Positions 37,007 through 48,698 of a stretch of DNA of 64,000 bases are shown here, piece by piece. Source of the stretch: Myrica gale (lineage: Eukaryota; Streptophyta; Magnoliopsida; Fagales; Myricaceae); assembly GCA_963930655.1 (NCBI GenBank), contig OZ005621.1, forward strand, positions 21,067,001 to 21,131,000, read 5' to 3'. Position numbers and translations under genes: made by a program. The notes beneath the pieces are model-generated. The model worked only from the letters and a program-made list of their open reading frames with translations, was not told where the DNA came from and made no database searches. Positions within the stretch are counted from its first letter, which is position 1; the number at the start of each line of letters is the position of its first letter.

Positions 37007-38125
37007 TATATTGAGCAAGGATCTCAAATAGCCTTTCTGCTTTAATAAGGCTCTCAAATTATTAGGCTCATATGGCTCTTCCAAATCAACTAGTGGGACG
37101 GAAAATGTTTCCACCAGAGAGGTTAATTACTCAGAGGGATCTTCTAAAAGGAATTGAGTAATGAAAAGTTCGCCTGCAGCGGGTGAAACTTTTTATAGGA
37201 AGAGTAGGCTAAGCTGGTCGTCGCTAGAGTAATGAAAAATTGGCTGATTAGCCCAAGTAAAGGCCATCGACTGAAGTGTAACCCGTACTCCGATCCGTAC
37301 TCAATAGGCAATCCGTTTTAGGTGCAGTTGGTGTGGAATCTGGCAGACACCCAAGAGGCAGGGGGTAATGCATTGCGTTGTGCTTTTCCTACAAGCATTA
37401 GCGTCCTCCCCTGTTTCCTCTGAATCCATCTAATGTTCGTTTCAAGTTACCAATGTCTCTCAAGAGAAGAAAGCCCGTAAAAGTGTACCGTACCTTTCTT
37501 CTTTCTCCTTCTTCAGAAGTAACCATTAACCATATCAATCAGCAAAGAACATATTCTCAACAGACCCATTGACTCTGCTCGCCATTGTATACCGCCCTTC
37601 CTCAGTAGTTCCTCTAATTCCAAATGCTAAATTGTGTCCATCATGGGAAGCACACAATTCATTTCTTTTGTATGAGAAGTCGACAGGCTAATCCTTTGGA
37701 TTAAGAAGATAATTAGGAGCACTACAGCTACCTCTCGTGGTTACTGATAACTCTCTCGAGTAATATTCAAGCTGAGTAGTTGTTTTGTCTTCTTTCGAAT
37801 TTCTCACAAGAGATCTGAGTAACTGTAAAGTGGTAGCTAGAGTAGAGCAAACCAAAACTTCTGGAAAATAGCCAACTTTTCGAATGCCTTCCTATTTATG
37901 AACCAAACTCCCGGAGGAAAACATCCTTATGCAGCTAGCTAGGCCTTGAGATTGTAGATGACTGAAGCTAGCTGCCTATATTCTTTTAGGAAAGTTTTAG
38001 GAAATACTGTATACGAAGTAATATAGCTGAGAAAGGAAAAAAACATGAAGTACAGTAGAGTTAGGATAAGTACGTATGACTTTAGTTTCAATCAATCAGA
38101 ACTACATAATCTAGTACTCCGGGTT

Positions 38126-38371
38126 GCCTTAATGGCTAGGTCTTTTTTTTTTTTTTATAAGCGCCTTAATGGCTAGGTCGAAGGAGAATTGTGTAGGTTA
38201 GACGCATGTCTCGAGTTCAATTTCTTGAAGATCAGACCGATAACTTATGTGGGGAGCCGTGTATTGAGGGCTACTGCAGTAGCTCCTCTAGGGTTTACTC
38301 ACCATTCAATTGCATCTGTCCATAGGACCGACCCGGTGTGTGTGGGTCATTCTCGTTGCCCAAAAAAAAAA
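38126..38371 (+). mobile_element. tRNA-related SINE plus a truncated tandem leader copy
   Basis: 38161-38371 has an A-box-like TAATGGCTAGGTCGAAGG near 38168, a B-box-like TCTCGAGTTCAATTTC near 38209 and a 3' A10 tail (38362-38371), a Pol III SINE layout. The 17-bp start GCCTTAATGGCTAGGTC also occurs at 38126-38142, followed by a T-run, as if a second copy were truncated there. Confidence 0.6.
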
Positions 38372-39838
38372 TGATCAGAATCGGAGGGCTTCAGGAGAGA
38401 AAGATTACTACTGCCATATATGTAAACCAATTGCATATGTAAGGCTCTAGTCGTGTGCTAAACTCTTGGACGTGATACCATAATTTGACACTTGGCCAGC
38501 TGGGGATCGTCTATTACAGCTTATTTTGTATGTTTCCCTAATCGTGAGTTAATTAATGACTGCAGAAGATATTGGGCATGAGGTGTTGAACAGGCGGGTA
38601 ATAATATGGTTATAATAATCGGCAGAGGTTTTTCTTTTCTTTCTTTTTTTCTTTCGTCCCAAGCACGAAAGAAAGATCATATATTTTCTGAAAATAAATA
38701 GTCATAAAGCATGAGGGGATTCTCTATGGGTTTATATCTTAATGCCAGAGGTGGCTAAACACGTCGGTCCATCCTAACTTGCTTCATTTATACATCCACC
38801 AAATTTATGGAGGATAGTTTTTAGGACCATAACTCGACTCTTGACAGGTGCTTAAAATCATCATTTATGGGTGATAGAAGAAAAACTTTCTCCCTTCTTT
38901 GTGATCATGAGCGGATTGCAGGAGATAATACTAGATAATGGGTGAAAACCGATCTCTCGGTTCGGTTTTTGCTCCTCGCTGAGGATTGAATTAATTAAGG
39001 TGATCAATTTCAAGAAAATCCAAGCCGACCACCGAACCGAAGCCTCCCAAGACTGAAAGGACCGACCTCTTTTCGGTCAGGGTTAGTTTCTGTGGGTTTT
39101 CGACCAATCACCCTGTACAACAATCCAACGAACAACCGTGAATTACAGTGTAGCAGACGTGGTTTTATGCAGGTGGGTAGGCAACTAACCTATGGCTTGG
39201 TAGAAATTTCCCCCACCAAAATATACGGACCCTAATAACTTGTGGGTTTATTAACTATTCTAGAGGTGGCTTAAACGTACAGAAAAGTGGATCCCAATTA
39301 CAAATAGACCTTTAATTAAGCCGAGGGGCATGTAATTGCTTTTGGTCTGGCTGGAGGAAGAAACAATTAAAAATAAATGAGACTTATAAAAGATGAACTT
39401 GGGAAAGAAATACTTCTTAACATATATAATAAATAATAACTTAATAGTATCGCCTGTTATATATTGAGAGAAAGGACAAAAAAATTTCTTGGGATTTCTT
39501 TTTCTAAGATTCGGTTCATGACCTCATGAACATTGCACTCAGGGGTTGGCACTTAATGTACAAATTATAAACAATGAATGTCAATCTTTATAAGTACAGA
39601 AAAGAATGATCTACAAAATTAATATAATTCCCTTAGTCAGTAAATATACTAAACTATAACCCAAATACATTTGTACCCCAAATCTAACCTGTTGTGCCCT
39701 AGTCCCTTTGACTAGTGACCACATTTGTCACGTTTAACTAGTAGCCTAGGCATGCAACATACTTTCCCATTGTTTCAACCCCTCTAATTCTTCTCTAATA
39801 ATACCATTATTACAAGAACATTATTCGCAAAATATTAA

Positions 39839-39860
39839 CTATATATATATATATATATAC
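39839..39860. repeat. (AT)n microsatellite
   Basis: Alternating AT run about 400 bp upstream of the first small cysteine-rich gene. Confidence 0.85.
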
Positions 39861-40257
39861 TAATATGTGATTTAATTAGGGGCAACCATGAGTATCGTGT
39901 TGGAAACTTCAGACTCCCCCGACGTTTATTTTTTCACTTTCCCAACGCTTACCTATAATTTTTCTGAGTCTCACACGGACAGGCACGCGAGGCAAAGCAG
40001 AAGCACCCAGAAATATATGTTTATGTTTACTAGGTCTATGACCCCTGCAAAGGACACGGCTTGGAGGACGCTTAAATGCCGCACATGCCGCTTGATGACA
40101 ACAAACGTTTGACCCCATACTCTTTCTACTTTGCTGTATTATAGAACAACCTTTAACTACTTCTATAAATACCCAGTACCTTTTATTTCTTTGGGCTAAA
40201 AGATCATCACGAACTCTTGACGGTGGTGCACGTTAAGAGGCCAGGTGGTGAGGCAAC

Positions 40258-40602
40258 ATGGCAAGTGGAGCCGCTGACGGACTGTTCAGAGGTTTCTATG
40301 AGGGTTGCATTTCAGGCTGCGACATGGGGATTGAGCGCCGGCCATACCATCGCAACTGTAGCTGTGCACTCCACAAGTCGCGCAAAGGCTGCTCTCAGGC
40401 ACTGCCTAATTGCAAAAAGAACGTGTCTTACCCGATGAGGAGGTCGTGGAGTGAAGGCTCCTTGGCCTTGCATGCTGCAGCTTCTTCTAACCAGTCGTCA
40501 CCTTCATCTTCACCAGCTATGGTGGCCGGGGTTGCAGGGAGGCCTCACTTGGGTTCGTGTGACCATGAGGAGGAAGATCAGTTTGTTTCCTTCAAGATCT
40601 GA
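40258..40602 (+). CDS. Small cysteine-rich plant protein with RRPYHRNCSCALH motif, copy 1
   Basis: Single-exon 114-residue protein. I do not know an assigned function. Seen: MASGAADGLFRGF, YEGCISGCDMGIE, RRPYHRNCSCALHKSRKGCS, NVSYPMRRSWSEGSLAL, a Ser/Pro-rich stretch (SSNQSSPSSSPAM) and an acidic end. No signal peptide or membrane segment. The paired Cys of NCSCALH with later Cys suggests a small metal-binding or disulphide fold, which is inference. It is paralogous to the gene at 47792. TATA-like CTATAAATACC lies near 40160, about 95 bp upstream of the ATG, supporting a real transcription unit. Confidence 0.78.
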   Translation: MASGAADGLFRGFYEGCISGCDMGIERRPYHRNCSCALHKSRKGCSQALPNCKKNVSYPMRRSWSEGSLALHAAASSNQSSPSSSPAMVAGVAGRPHLGSCDHEEEDQFVSFKI

Positions 40603-43514
40603 ACCTCTCTTGAATGGTGATTAAAATCTAGTTTCTGTGTCCAGGTAAAAGAGTTATGACCAATTAGTTCTTGTAATTGTATTGCTATGTTGGTTCAAGT
40701 TTGGTTGTAAGCCCGTTATGTGATCCAGTTTCTGTTTTGAAGCAAATGATCTTAGAAATTGTATAATGAGAATCGGTTTGTATTCGACAGAATTATCTGT
40801 AATGAAGTCTTTTCATCTGTATTGAAGTGTAAATATGATCCAGACCTTTATATGTGTTCCTTTCTTGTTGTTCTGTGAGATCTTAGGCTTTAGATTGAAT
40901 CTGAAGATAATTAGTGGACAGCAAATGGAGAACCAAAACAAAAATTTTCCACAAAATCCCCATGTAAATTTTTGATAAAGTTCCATTGAATGGCAGTCTT
41001 GACCTCCATTGACAAGCTTAGAACTTGAAACTTTCACCTCGATCTTTCCCACAGCCAAATTAAGTCAGTTTTCGAGATAATGGCATGCACATCCTTCATC
41101 GATCCGATGCCCACTTGGGCATGTGGTCTTCTCCCTTTGTTTACTGCTATATAGGTCATGGGAGAGGAGGGGAGGAAAAAAATAAAAAAATAAATTGAAG
41201 TCGAACGAGAAAGATACAAAGAAAAAGACAGAAAGTAGTAAGATTCTCAGGTTTGTCTTGTTTAATTAAAATACATTGGAAGTCTGAAGAGCTTTCTTTC
41301 CTTTTTTAACAGGTCTGTAATAGTACTGTTGCTGAAGCTGGCACATGGGACGGCCCTGACCGACAAACCTTTTCCTTATATTTTTAGACGAGTCTTTTCT
41401 TATTTATCGATTCATTGGGATTCAGAAAGTCCTACCCATGACTAAACAAATCTTCTTGTTTGTGGTCTTACCATGACAGGTTTAGCACCTTCCTCCACCC
41501 TCAAAGTACAGCCCCTCTGGGCCTTTCCCAATACCCAAACGAGAAGAGAAAGGAGGTAAGAAGAAGATGACTCCTCCCAGCTCCTTCCCCAAGGGCTCAA
41601 AATTAAGAGGAAGTAGGTACCAAGAGGATGAAAGAGATTTTAGGGACCAGTTTTGATTGGTAATTAGTGGGAGTATTATCTACGTTTCAATCAATCACGT
41701 GAGAGATCATTAGTTTTTAGAGTTCCATTCTGGTGGTGGACCTTATTCTTGAGATTTTCTTTATTATATATAGAAAACATAAATAAAAAAACAAAAAACA
41801 AATAGGAATCAATGCTGACAGCCAAGAAAGCTTTCAAATTTGAAGAGTTGACCACAAAACGATAACTTGGGTTTTTGTTGTGTGAAAAGGACTTAAACGA
41901 TCGACACATGCCTACCAATTTCGATATAAACAAGAACGCTCAAAATCTTCCCTTTTGATTCCAGAACGTCTATTTATTCAAAATACTATATACTTTAGAA
42001 ATGTTATAAAAAGCATAGGCTTCCATGCCATCTATATATTGAAAGATATTGATAAATTTTAATAATTTAAAATTACAGTACGACGACATTAGGGTGTGAC
42101 AACATTTGTAGTTTGTAAGGTTAAAATGATATTTGACATGAAGGTGAAAAACTATATGTTTTCTCAAATTTTATACTGATTCAAAGTTCTTAATTATTTG
42201 ACCTAACCCTACTGAATAATTATAAAAGATGAGAAATCAGTGGAAACCTAAAAATACTGCTAATTAATCAACAAATTTAAAAATTAGAGAGGATATTCTG
42301 TTCTGGTAGCTAGGAACTAGAACATTCTAAACAGACTAAAGAATACTATATTTCAGAATACAGTAGGTATGTTAGAACGAATTGAAGAAGGTTGCTTAAA
42401 AGCTCAGACTCTAGGACCCTAGCTAGGTGAGACAATATTTTATCCTTGTTTCTGTGTGCTCCTATGCCTTCCATCTTCCAAGTTGAAAATCCATATATAT
42501 GAGAGCACGTAGCTCGTGGGAGACTCTCCCCCACTCTCCTCTGAAAAATATACGTATATATCTCTTTGCTCTCTAGTCTAAAAGAAAAGGTGTATCTATT
42601 TAAAAGTCACAGGGAACGTGGGTTTATACTTTACTTATATCCTGTCAAAGAACTGAAATTTGGTATATATTATGCAGCTCATGGCCATGGGATTTTCTGG
42701 CACTTGCAAAAGCTCCATCTTTCACGTTTAAACAAGAACATTATGTATGGAGGCACCTCCCTCTTCCCTCACTCCCTCTTGGAAATCAGCAGGTTTCTTT
42801 TTCTACTCCTGCAACTTTCCTATCAAATGGAAAGATCGATAGGAAATAATGGGTGACGTGTATGATTGGTATGATGTTGGCCTCTCTGTACATGAACACT
42901 CATCTGCACAACCCCACAGGAAGAAAGAGACAACCTAAGTGATCCAAACGAAACCGCTGCAAACTACTTACTTTGTGCTAAGTTTGGAATCAAGAGTAGA
43001 AAGTAGCTGATTAATCAGATTGCTAACATCATGCATCGAAGTAATGGGAAAAGTTCGGAGGTGGGTTTAGTTTCTGCAGATGTATGTAAATGTCTCTGTA
43101 ACAAACAAAAGATTTTCTAGGAATCTACAACGCGGAGACCTGCTGTTCTGGAGTAAAACCTGGTTAATGATAGGAGGGCGGTGTTTATTAGTATTATTAT
43201 GGTGTGTTCTATTCTTGTGGAGGGGAAACCATTACTGGAACAAGCACTCTGCAACATTAACCAAACTCAGTACTAGATTGAGCAAAGATAAACTGTCAAC
43301 TTACTATCATTTTAATGCAGAAAATCCCAAGAAAGTGAGTAATTATTGACATCATTAAGTTTTAATTTAACTTGTGGTCCACCAAATGAACAGATTGAAA
43401 ACTCTAACCAGCACGGAGGTGTACTTTGAAGTTTTGAACACGAAAAATATGATGGAGATATGGCATTCCATCTATTCCCTCTCTTTCGTGTGCATCAGTC
43501 TTGCGTGAGAGCTT
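40603..43514. other. Gene-poor spacer, nothing recognised
   Basis: AT-rich sequence with short open frames (40813-41058, 41691-41933, 42566-42856) that match no family I know. TATA-like runs near 42490 and 42550 exist without an obvious gene after them. Confidence 0.45.
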
Positions 43515-43675
43515 GGGGCTGTTTGTTTAACAAAAAATTCTCAGGATTTTTTGTATTCTCACAATACAAAAATTTTATAACCAAACAACATTTTTAACCT
43601 CACATAAAAATAACTACAAAACGTATACTAATAAAATTAATATCACTTAAAAAATTTTAAAACACATCCGATTCT
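43515..43675 (-). mobile_element. MITE of the GGGCTGTTyG family, inverted copy
   Basis: Begins GGGGCTGTTTGTTTAAC; its interior is the reverse complement of the copies at 44.2 and 44.6 kb, including the complement of TTTATTGGTATGCG and ATGTTTGGTTGT. The right end is unclear. Confidence 0.6.
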
Positions 43676-44202
43676 CGTAACACTCCTGAACATTCTCTCA
43701 GAGCAGTACATAGGCTTCCAACAGAATTTGGCTCCCAAAAAATTGTACGTCACTTTCCTAGCTTTCTGCTGGAAAATGACTTGACAAGTACACAAAAAAG
43801 TACACAATAATACTGTAGTAAGACAGATTGAGCAACAACTTCCATCAATGCTCTGAGGACGACAGTTACAGGCAAATAGTTGAACCCAGAAAAAGGTCCG
43901 AAAAGACATTTAGTTGCAGCTTTTTTCATGACATACAATGCAAGATCAGAGGAACTTTTTCGTTTTTTTAACTGAAATATTACTTGTCTATTAAAGTGAG
44001 GTACAACTAGCTGTTCGAGGCTGTCAAACAGGTGAAACCCCTGACAAAAAGCAGTCTGTCCAGTTCTCTTTCATATTTTCTCAACCTGTTGCTCTGTCTG
44101 TTTGCTTTGTTTTTTTTTTCTCAGCTATTTAAAAAAAAACGGTACTGAATATATTAAAATCGCCAGTACAAAAAGACAAGGGCCACTAAAAATAAGTCTC
44201 AG

Positions 44203-44380
44203 AATGTGTTCAGTTAAGGTGTATTGTGAGGATTTTTTGTGTTTTGAGAATTTTTATGTGATGTTAACTTTATTGGTATGCGTGTTGTAGTTATATTTAT
44301 GTAGTGTGAAAAATTATGTTTGGTTGTAGAATCCTGAGGATTCAAAAAATCCTGAGGATTCTACCTAAACGAACATGCCC
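44203..44380 (+). mobile_element. MITE of the same family, direct copy 1
   Basis: Shares GAGAATTTTTATGTGATG, TTAACTTTATTGGTATGCG and TGTTGTAGTTAT with the next copy. The right end is CTAAACGAACATGCCC. An internal short duplication, ATCCTGAGGATTC twice, lies near the right end. Confidence 0.65.
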
Positions 44381-44593
44381 TTACAATCGGCTGATCAAAA
44401 GATCCGGTAACCGCGACAAAAGCCGAGATCCAACCTCAAGAATCGAGTTACAACACAACCTTTGTCCGCTATCTAGTTATAACAGATTATGATGAACGCA
44501 AAGAGGTTGTATGAAAAAGTTTCTCTTAAGGGTTAAAGGGGAGTTTATATTAGACCATCATAAGCTGGGTAAGTAAGAACAAACCAGACTAAG

Positions 44594-44770
44594 GGGCTGT
44601 TCGGTTGTATAGTATTTTGAGGATTTTTTGTTTTTTGAGAATTTTTATGTGATGTTAACTTTATTGGTATGCGTGTTGTAGTTATTTTTATGTAGGGTTA
44701 AAAATGATGTTTGGTTGTGAATATTTTGTATTCAAAAAAATATTGAGGATTTTTTTGTGCCGAACAAGCT
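44594..44770 (+). mobile_element. MITE of the same family, direct copy 2
   Basis: Ends GGGCTGTTCGG and CCGAACAAGCT pair as inverted repeats; CTAAG on both flanks may be part of the target duplication. The central ~90 bp is almost identical to copy 1, implying recent activity. Confidence 0.7.
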
Positions 44771-45251
44771 CTAAGACGCTCTAAATGCCATGTGTTTATT
44801 TTTGGGACATCAAACAACTCTTTGTTTTTTTTTGGGCAAAACATCACTTTAAAAAAACAACGTTACAACGACCAAACTCATTACATTTAACTTCAAAAGT
44901 ATCAAAATGCTTCAAACTTCAATAAAACCATGTAGACATATAAAAAAGAATTATATACCCACAAAACTGTTCTACTTAAACTTCGTACTGCTGTTTAGTC
45001 AAATACATTACAAGTTGTGCGAAACAATTTATATCATTAGCAGATAACCAACATTAATCCATACCAACACCACCTATATAAGAACTTAGTCCAAAGCGCT
45101 AGTTAGATCTGCGCTTTGACTTTAAAAGAATTAGTTAAGTTTGTTTTTAAAGTTCTCTGATATAATTATAAGACTCAATTTTACTTGATATTTGTACAAT
45201 TTATTTTTTATTACTTCTTTTCTCCAACCCCACATGTGCTCGACACATGAG

Positions 45252-46808
45252 CAGGGGCGGAGGGAGGGGGCGAAGGGTATCAAAATTTACATAGTTTTTT
45301 TAAAAAAAAAAATTAATAAGTTGGCCTGGGCCGACACCCATCAGGCTCAGGCCCAGGGTGTCGGCCCAGGCCCAGGCCAACTACGAACATGATGTCTACA
45401 TAAAATTTGGGTCCGATCCCTTGGCTCAAATCTTTTTATTTTTTTTAAACAACAAAGGTCTCTGCAGAATTAAAAAAAAAAAACAGAAACACTGGTGTTC
45501 TGCGTCCCCCTCTAAACCCAGACACAATTGAGAGCAAAAGCTAATCTTGCATTTCACCTTTAAGCCTCTCTGCCCCTCTCTCTCTATGTGTCTCTCACTC
45601 TCTCTCTCCGGAACTTTCTTGTTCGATGTTGGTCGAAGTGCAATTGACGAAGCTTGCCTTTTTAAGGTAACTTTTTAGGTTTTTTTTTTATATGTCATGT
45701 AACCTCTTGGAACTTTTGGTTAGCCAATTACGTTTGTATCTTTGTCGGGTTGTCCCTTCGTTTTTACATTTGTTACTCTGTTTGTTGGTTTAAGTTCTGT
45801 TTCCCATGCTTGATTAGAGAGTGTGTTTATTGGTTAAATTTTGGAAGATTATAATGCTCCTATTTATGTACGAAGGCATTCACTGTTACTATAGAATTTT
45901 TCAGATTCTGAGCATGTAACGTAGGAAAATGTTGATTGATTGACCAGAATTAGTTTTAGTGTCTTTTATACTCTTGATTGATCAAGGATGGGACACATAT
46001 TCGTACATTAGATCTTGGCATTATTATGTCAGATATTCTGAGCATACCTTGCCATGGCCATGCTTGGATAGATTCAGATGCTTGTAGATGTATTTTGGTA
46101 TATACATAGTGTTCAAGGAAAAGACTCCGCTGAAAATTTTGAGCAAAATCCTTTGGTAGTGATTTTGAAGATGGGATAGGGTTTCTTCAAATGGTTTCAA
46201 CTCCCCCCCTCCCCTCTAAACTTTTGGTTATGTTTTGTGCTTTTAGCAGCTTTTTTGTACTAAGATATCCATGTATTCATTGTTTCCAAGTCGTTCTATA
46301 GTTGATTACTTCCTGTCTTAACAGTGGCTAGATCAGAAAACTGATTTGTGTATTATCTACTAAATTGTGAAGTTATTTTGAAACTCGTGTATACTTTGGC
46401 TGATGAAAAGAAGTGCATCTGGGGTTGATACATCCTTGTTTGCTGGGTGCAAGAATGCCAGCAAGCACAGTATTCACATGGCTCATTAGTTGACCATCAT
46501 CACTTTGCACTGAGGATTGTCTAGCATATTCGTTTGTAGTATTGGGGGTGTGGGGCTTGTGTTGTCTCTAATAGGGTACGATTATGTCTGGTTTGGACAT
46601 AACAGATCCCATGTCTGAACTGTTGCCCAGCTTGTGTCTGCAACCAGGGTATTTCAATTTTCTGTAGTATGTAGCAATGAAAGCAATTAATTTTGTGGAC
46701 TGATGTTATTGTAATTCTAAGATAATTTTTGTATTATGAAGGAATTTTTTTTTGTTATTTCGCTTTTAAAGTTCGACACCCTGAATATTAGTCCCGGTTC
46801 CGCCACTG
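45252..46808. mobile_element. Non-autonomous hAT-type element, ~1.56 kb
   Basis: Left end CAGGGGCGGAGGG and right end GGTTCCGCCACTG are inverted repeats; flanks CACATGAG and AACTTGAG match at 6 of 8. The right subterminal sequence TTCGACACCCTGAATATTAG resembles that of the other hAT elements here. The interior has a 16-bp perfect hairpin (GGCCTGGGCCGACACC at 45323 against its complement at 45357) and a CT-rich leader-like stretch near 45560-45610. No transposase frame seen. Confidence 0.75.
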
Positions 46809-47550
46809 AACTTGAGAATAAAAACATAGTTAAGATATATAATTATATTTAACGTTTTACAAATGATTAGCGGGACAAAAAGAGGTTTCCACATCAGCGA
46901 AAAGTTGGCTTAAAAAGAAGGTTTCCAAAGAAGCTTCACATGTAAATAAAGAAATCTCCCCGAAGGGAAAAATAAATAAATAAAGGAGACCAATTTGGAG
47001 TTGGATCTGACTTATTCGCGTGGGGAAGCCAAGCCACGCACCTTCTCGCACATAGCAATAAAATTGCAGTCCAAAAAAGGTCGAGAAAGATACAGGCCTA
47101 TCCGTATAGTATTAGCAGCCTTTCACTTCTAAAAGTCAGGAATAGCCTGATAGTCCATTAAGGTATTCAAGAGAGAGTTAGAACAGTAAAACTCATGATA
47201 AAGGCCCTAAAACACCGCATCATTATATGCTAAAATTTGATGCCCCCAAGAATCCCCTGGTTTTCCCAACTAATCCTCTGTTTTTGGAGGATTATTGTGA
47301 CGTATAAAAGTCCAACGTCTAAAATGATTTCCAAAAGCACAAGCGAAACAGAGCAATCCAAGCAAAAGGAAGACATCTGATTGCCATTCCAAGGCCGAAC
47401 AAGACAAAGCTTCACAAATAAAGCCAACGCACTTTGCCCCCCGTTGTTAAGAATCTCTCTATCTCTGAAATTTATTTAGGAGAAAAGGTCTGCTCTTGTT
47501 GCGTAAGTGCTTTGGCAATAACCCTCCAAGAGTTTGTCTCGACTCCTGAT

Positions 47551-47568
47551 GGGGGGGGGGGGGGGGGG
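47551..47568. repeat. G18 homopolymer
   Basis: Eighteen consecutive G about 220 bp upstream of the second small cysteine-rich gene; length in assemblies is unreliable and G-quadruplex formation is possible. Confidence 0.9.
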
Positions 47569-47791
47569 TCTAAGCAAATCTTTTCTTCTCTCTGGGTTAC
47601 ATTTCATTCCCCCTCGGAAACTTCCCCCCTGCTGTATATGAAGTCTTTGGAAAGCATTCAGGGGTTGCAAAAACTTCCCCATACCAATCCCTAGTCACCT
47701 TCCCAAATAGACAGACACAATCGGTGTTCGAGAACTCGTATTGAACTCTGAAAAGGGGGAGAGAAGGATAGAGCGTAGGAGAGGGGAAATA

Positions 47792-48016
47792 ATGGCCACT
47801 GGAGCGGCAGAGATGATGCTTCGATGCGTGTTTGATGGATGCTTATCAATTGAGGACACGGAGATCGAGCGGAGGCCATACCATCGCAACTGCAGCTGTG
47901 CGCTCCACACGTCAAAGGGTGTTTGCTCCAACTCTTGTTCTCATGAAAGAAAAATCTCCTTTCCCAAGAAACAGTCTTGTACAGGTTATGCTTTGTGCAA
48001 GGCAGCTTCTAAATAA
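47792..48016 (+). CDS. Small cysteine-rich plant protein with RRPYHRNCSCALH motif, copy 2 (shorter)
   Basis: 74 residues from the ATG of MATGAAEMMLRCVFDGC. Shares IERRPYHRNCSCALH exactly with the gene at 40258 and has recognisable equivalents of NVSYPMRRS (KISFPKKQS) and SLALHAAAS (YALCKAAS), then stops where copy 1 continues into its Ser/Pro-rich and acidic tail. The stop removes about 40 residues relative to copy 1; whether this is normal variation or truncation cannot be told here. Function unknown. Same strand as copy 1 with hAT and MITE insertions between, so likely an old tandem duplication. Confidence 0.68.
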   Translation: MATGAAEMMLRCVFDGCLSIEDTEIERRPYHRNCSCALHTSKGVCSNSCSHERKISFPKKQSCTGYALCKAASK

Positions 48017-48441
48017 TCTTCACAATTTTCTGTCCTGGACGACAGAGAGGATGGAAACGATTAGGAACTACTACTGCCAACCCTGCATATTTTTGTAGGA
48101 TTAGTGTACAGTACAGATTTCTTATTCTGTTAAACCTATAAATTTTTCTGATTTCTATTTGTAAAATAAATAAGGAAAAAATCTATTCATTTATTTTTTA
48201 CCTTGTGAAACCAAAAATTCTTTCCAATTCTTATTAGCTTGTCAGAATGCTGCAAGTAAAAATAAGCTACTGTGAAGATCAGACGGCCTGTATGATCACA
48301 AAATCCAATTTCGGTTTTCAGCTCTTACAGAACAGCACTTGTATAATCTAGGATGTTGAGATTGGGGACACAGCCATTAATATGGCTATAAGCTTTTATT
48401 TGTTCTGTATTTAACCAGTTCATCAGGAGACGCTTATTTGG

Positions 48442-48534
48442 CCTTGCTAAGATGTTCACAACCCTTTGGTCCCTTTGGCCCTTTTTTCCTTGCTAAGATG
48501 TTCACAACCCTATGGTCCCTTTGGCCCTTTTTTC
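48442..48534. repeat. Two-copy 46-bp tandem repeat upstream of the cyclophilin gene
   Basis: Units at 48442 and 48488 share CCTTGCTAAGATGTTCACAA and TGGTCCCTTTGGCCCTTTTT with one visible mismatch. It lies 160-260 bp before the cyclophilin start region. A C-run follows at about 48629-48640. Confidence 0.85.
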
Positions 48535-48698
48535 CTTTCTTTTCCTCTTGACGGCTCCTCTCCTATCTGGCTATCCAAACGCCAGAAGAGAGTAGACCCC
48601 ACTCCCCCACCATGTCAAGTCCAATAACCCCCCCCCCCCCCTCTCTCTCTCTCTCCACAAACACACCCTCACTCACATCCGTAGGCCGAAAATAGAGC

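Larger units (their letters stand above)
37010..40250. other. Gene-poor spacer
   Basis: No protein-coding gene recognised. Holds a SINE (38161-38371) and an AT microsatellite (39839-39860). Near 38955-39080 lies GGTTCGG/CCGAACC-rich sequence like hAT ends, without a definable element. Confidence 0.5.

Noticed and set aside
38943..39110. GGTTCGG/CCGAACC-rich stretch considered as a hAT element
   Set aside because: No definable terminal repeats or target duplication.
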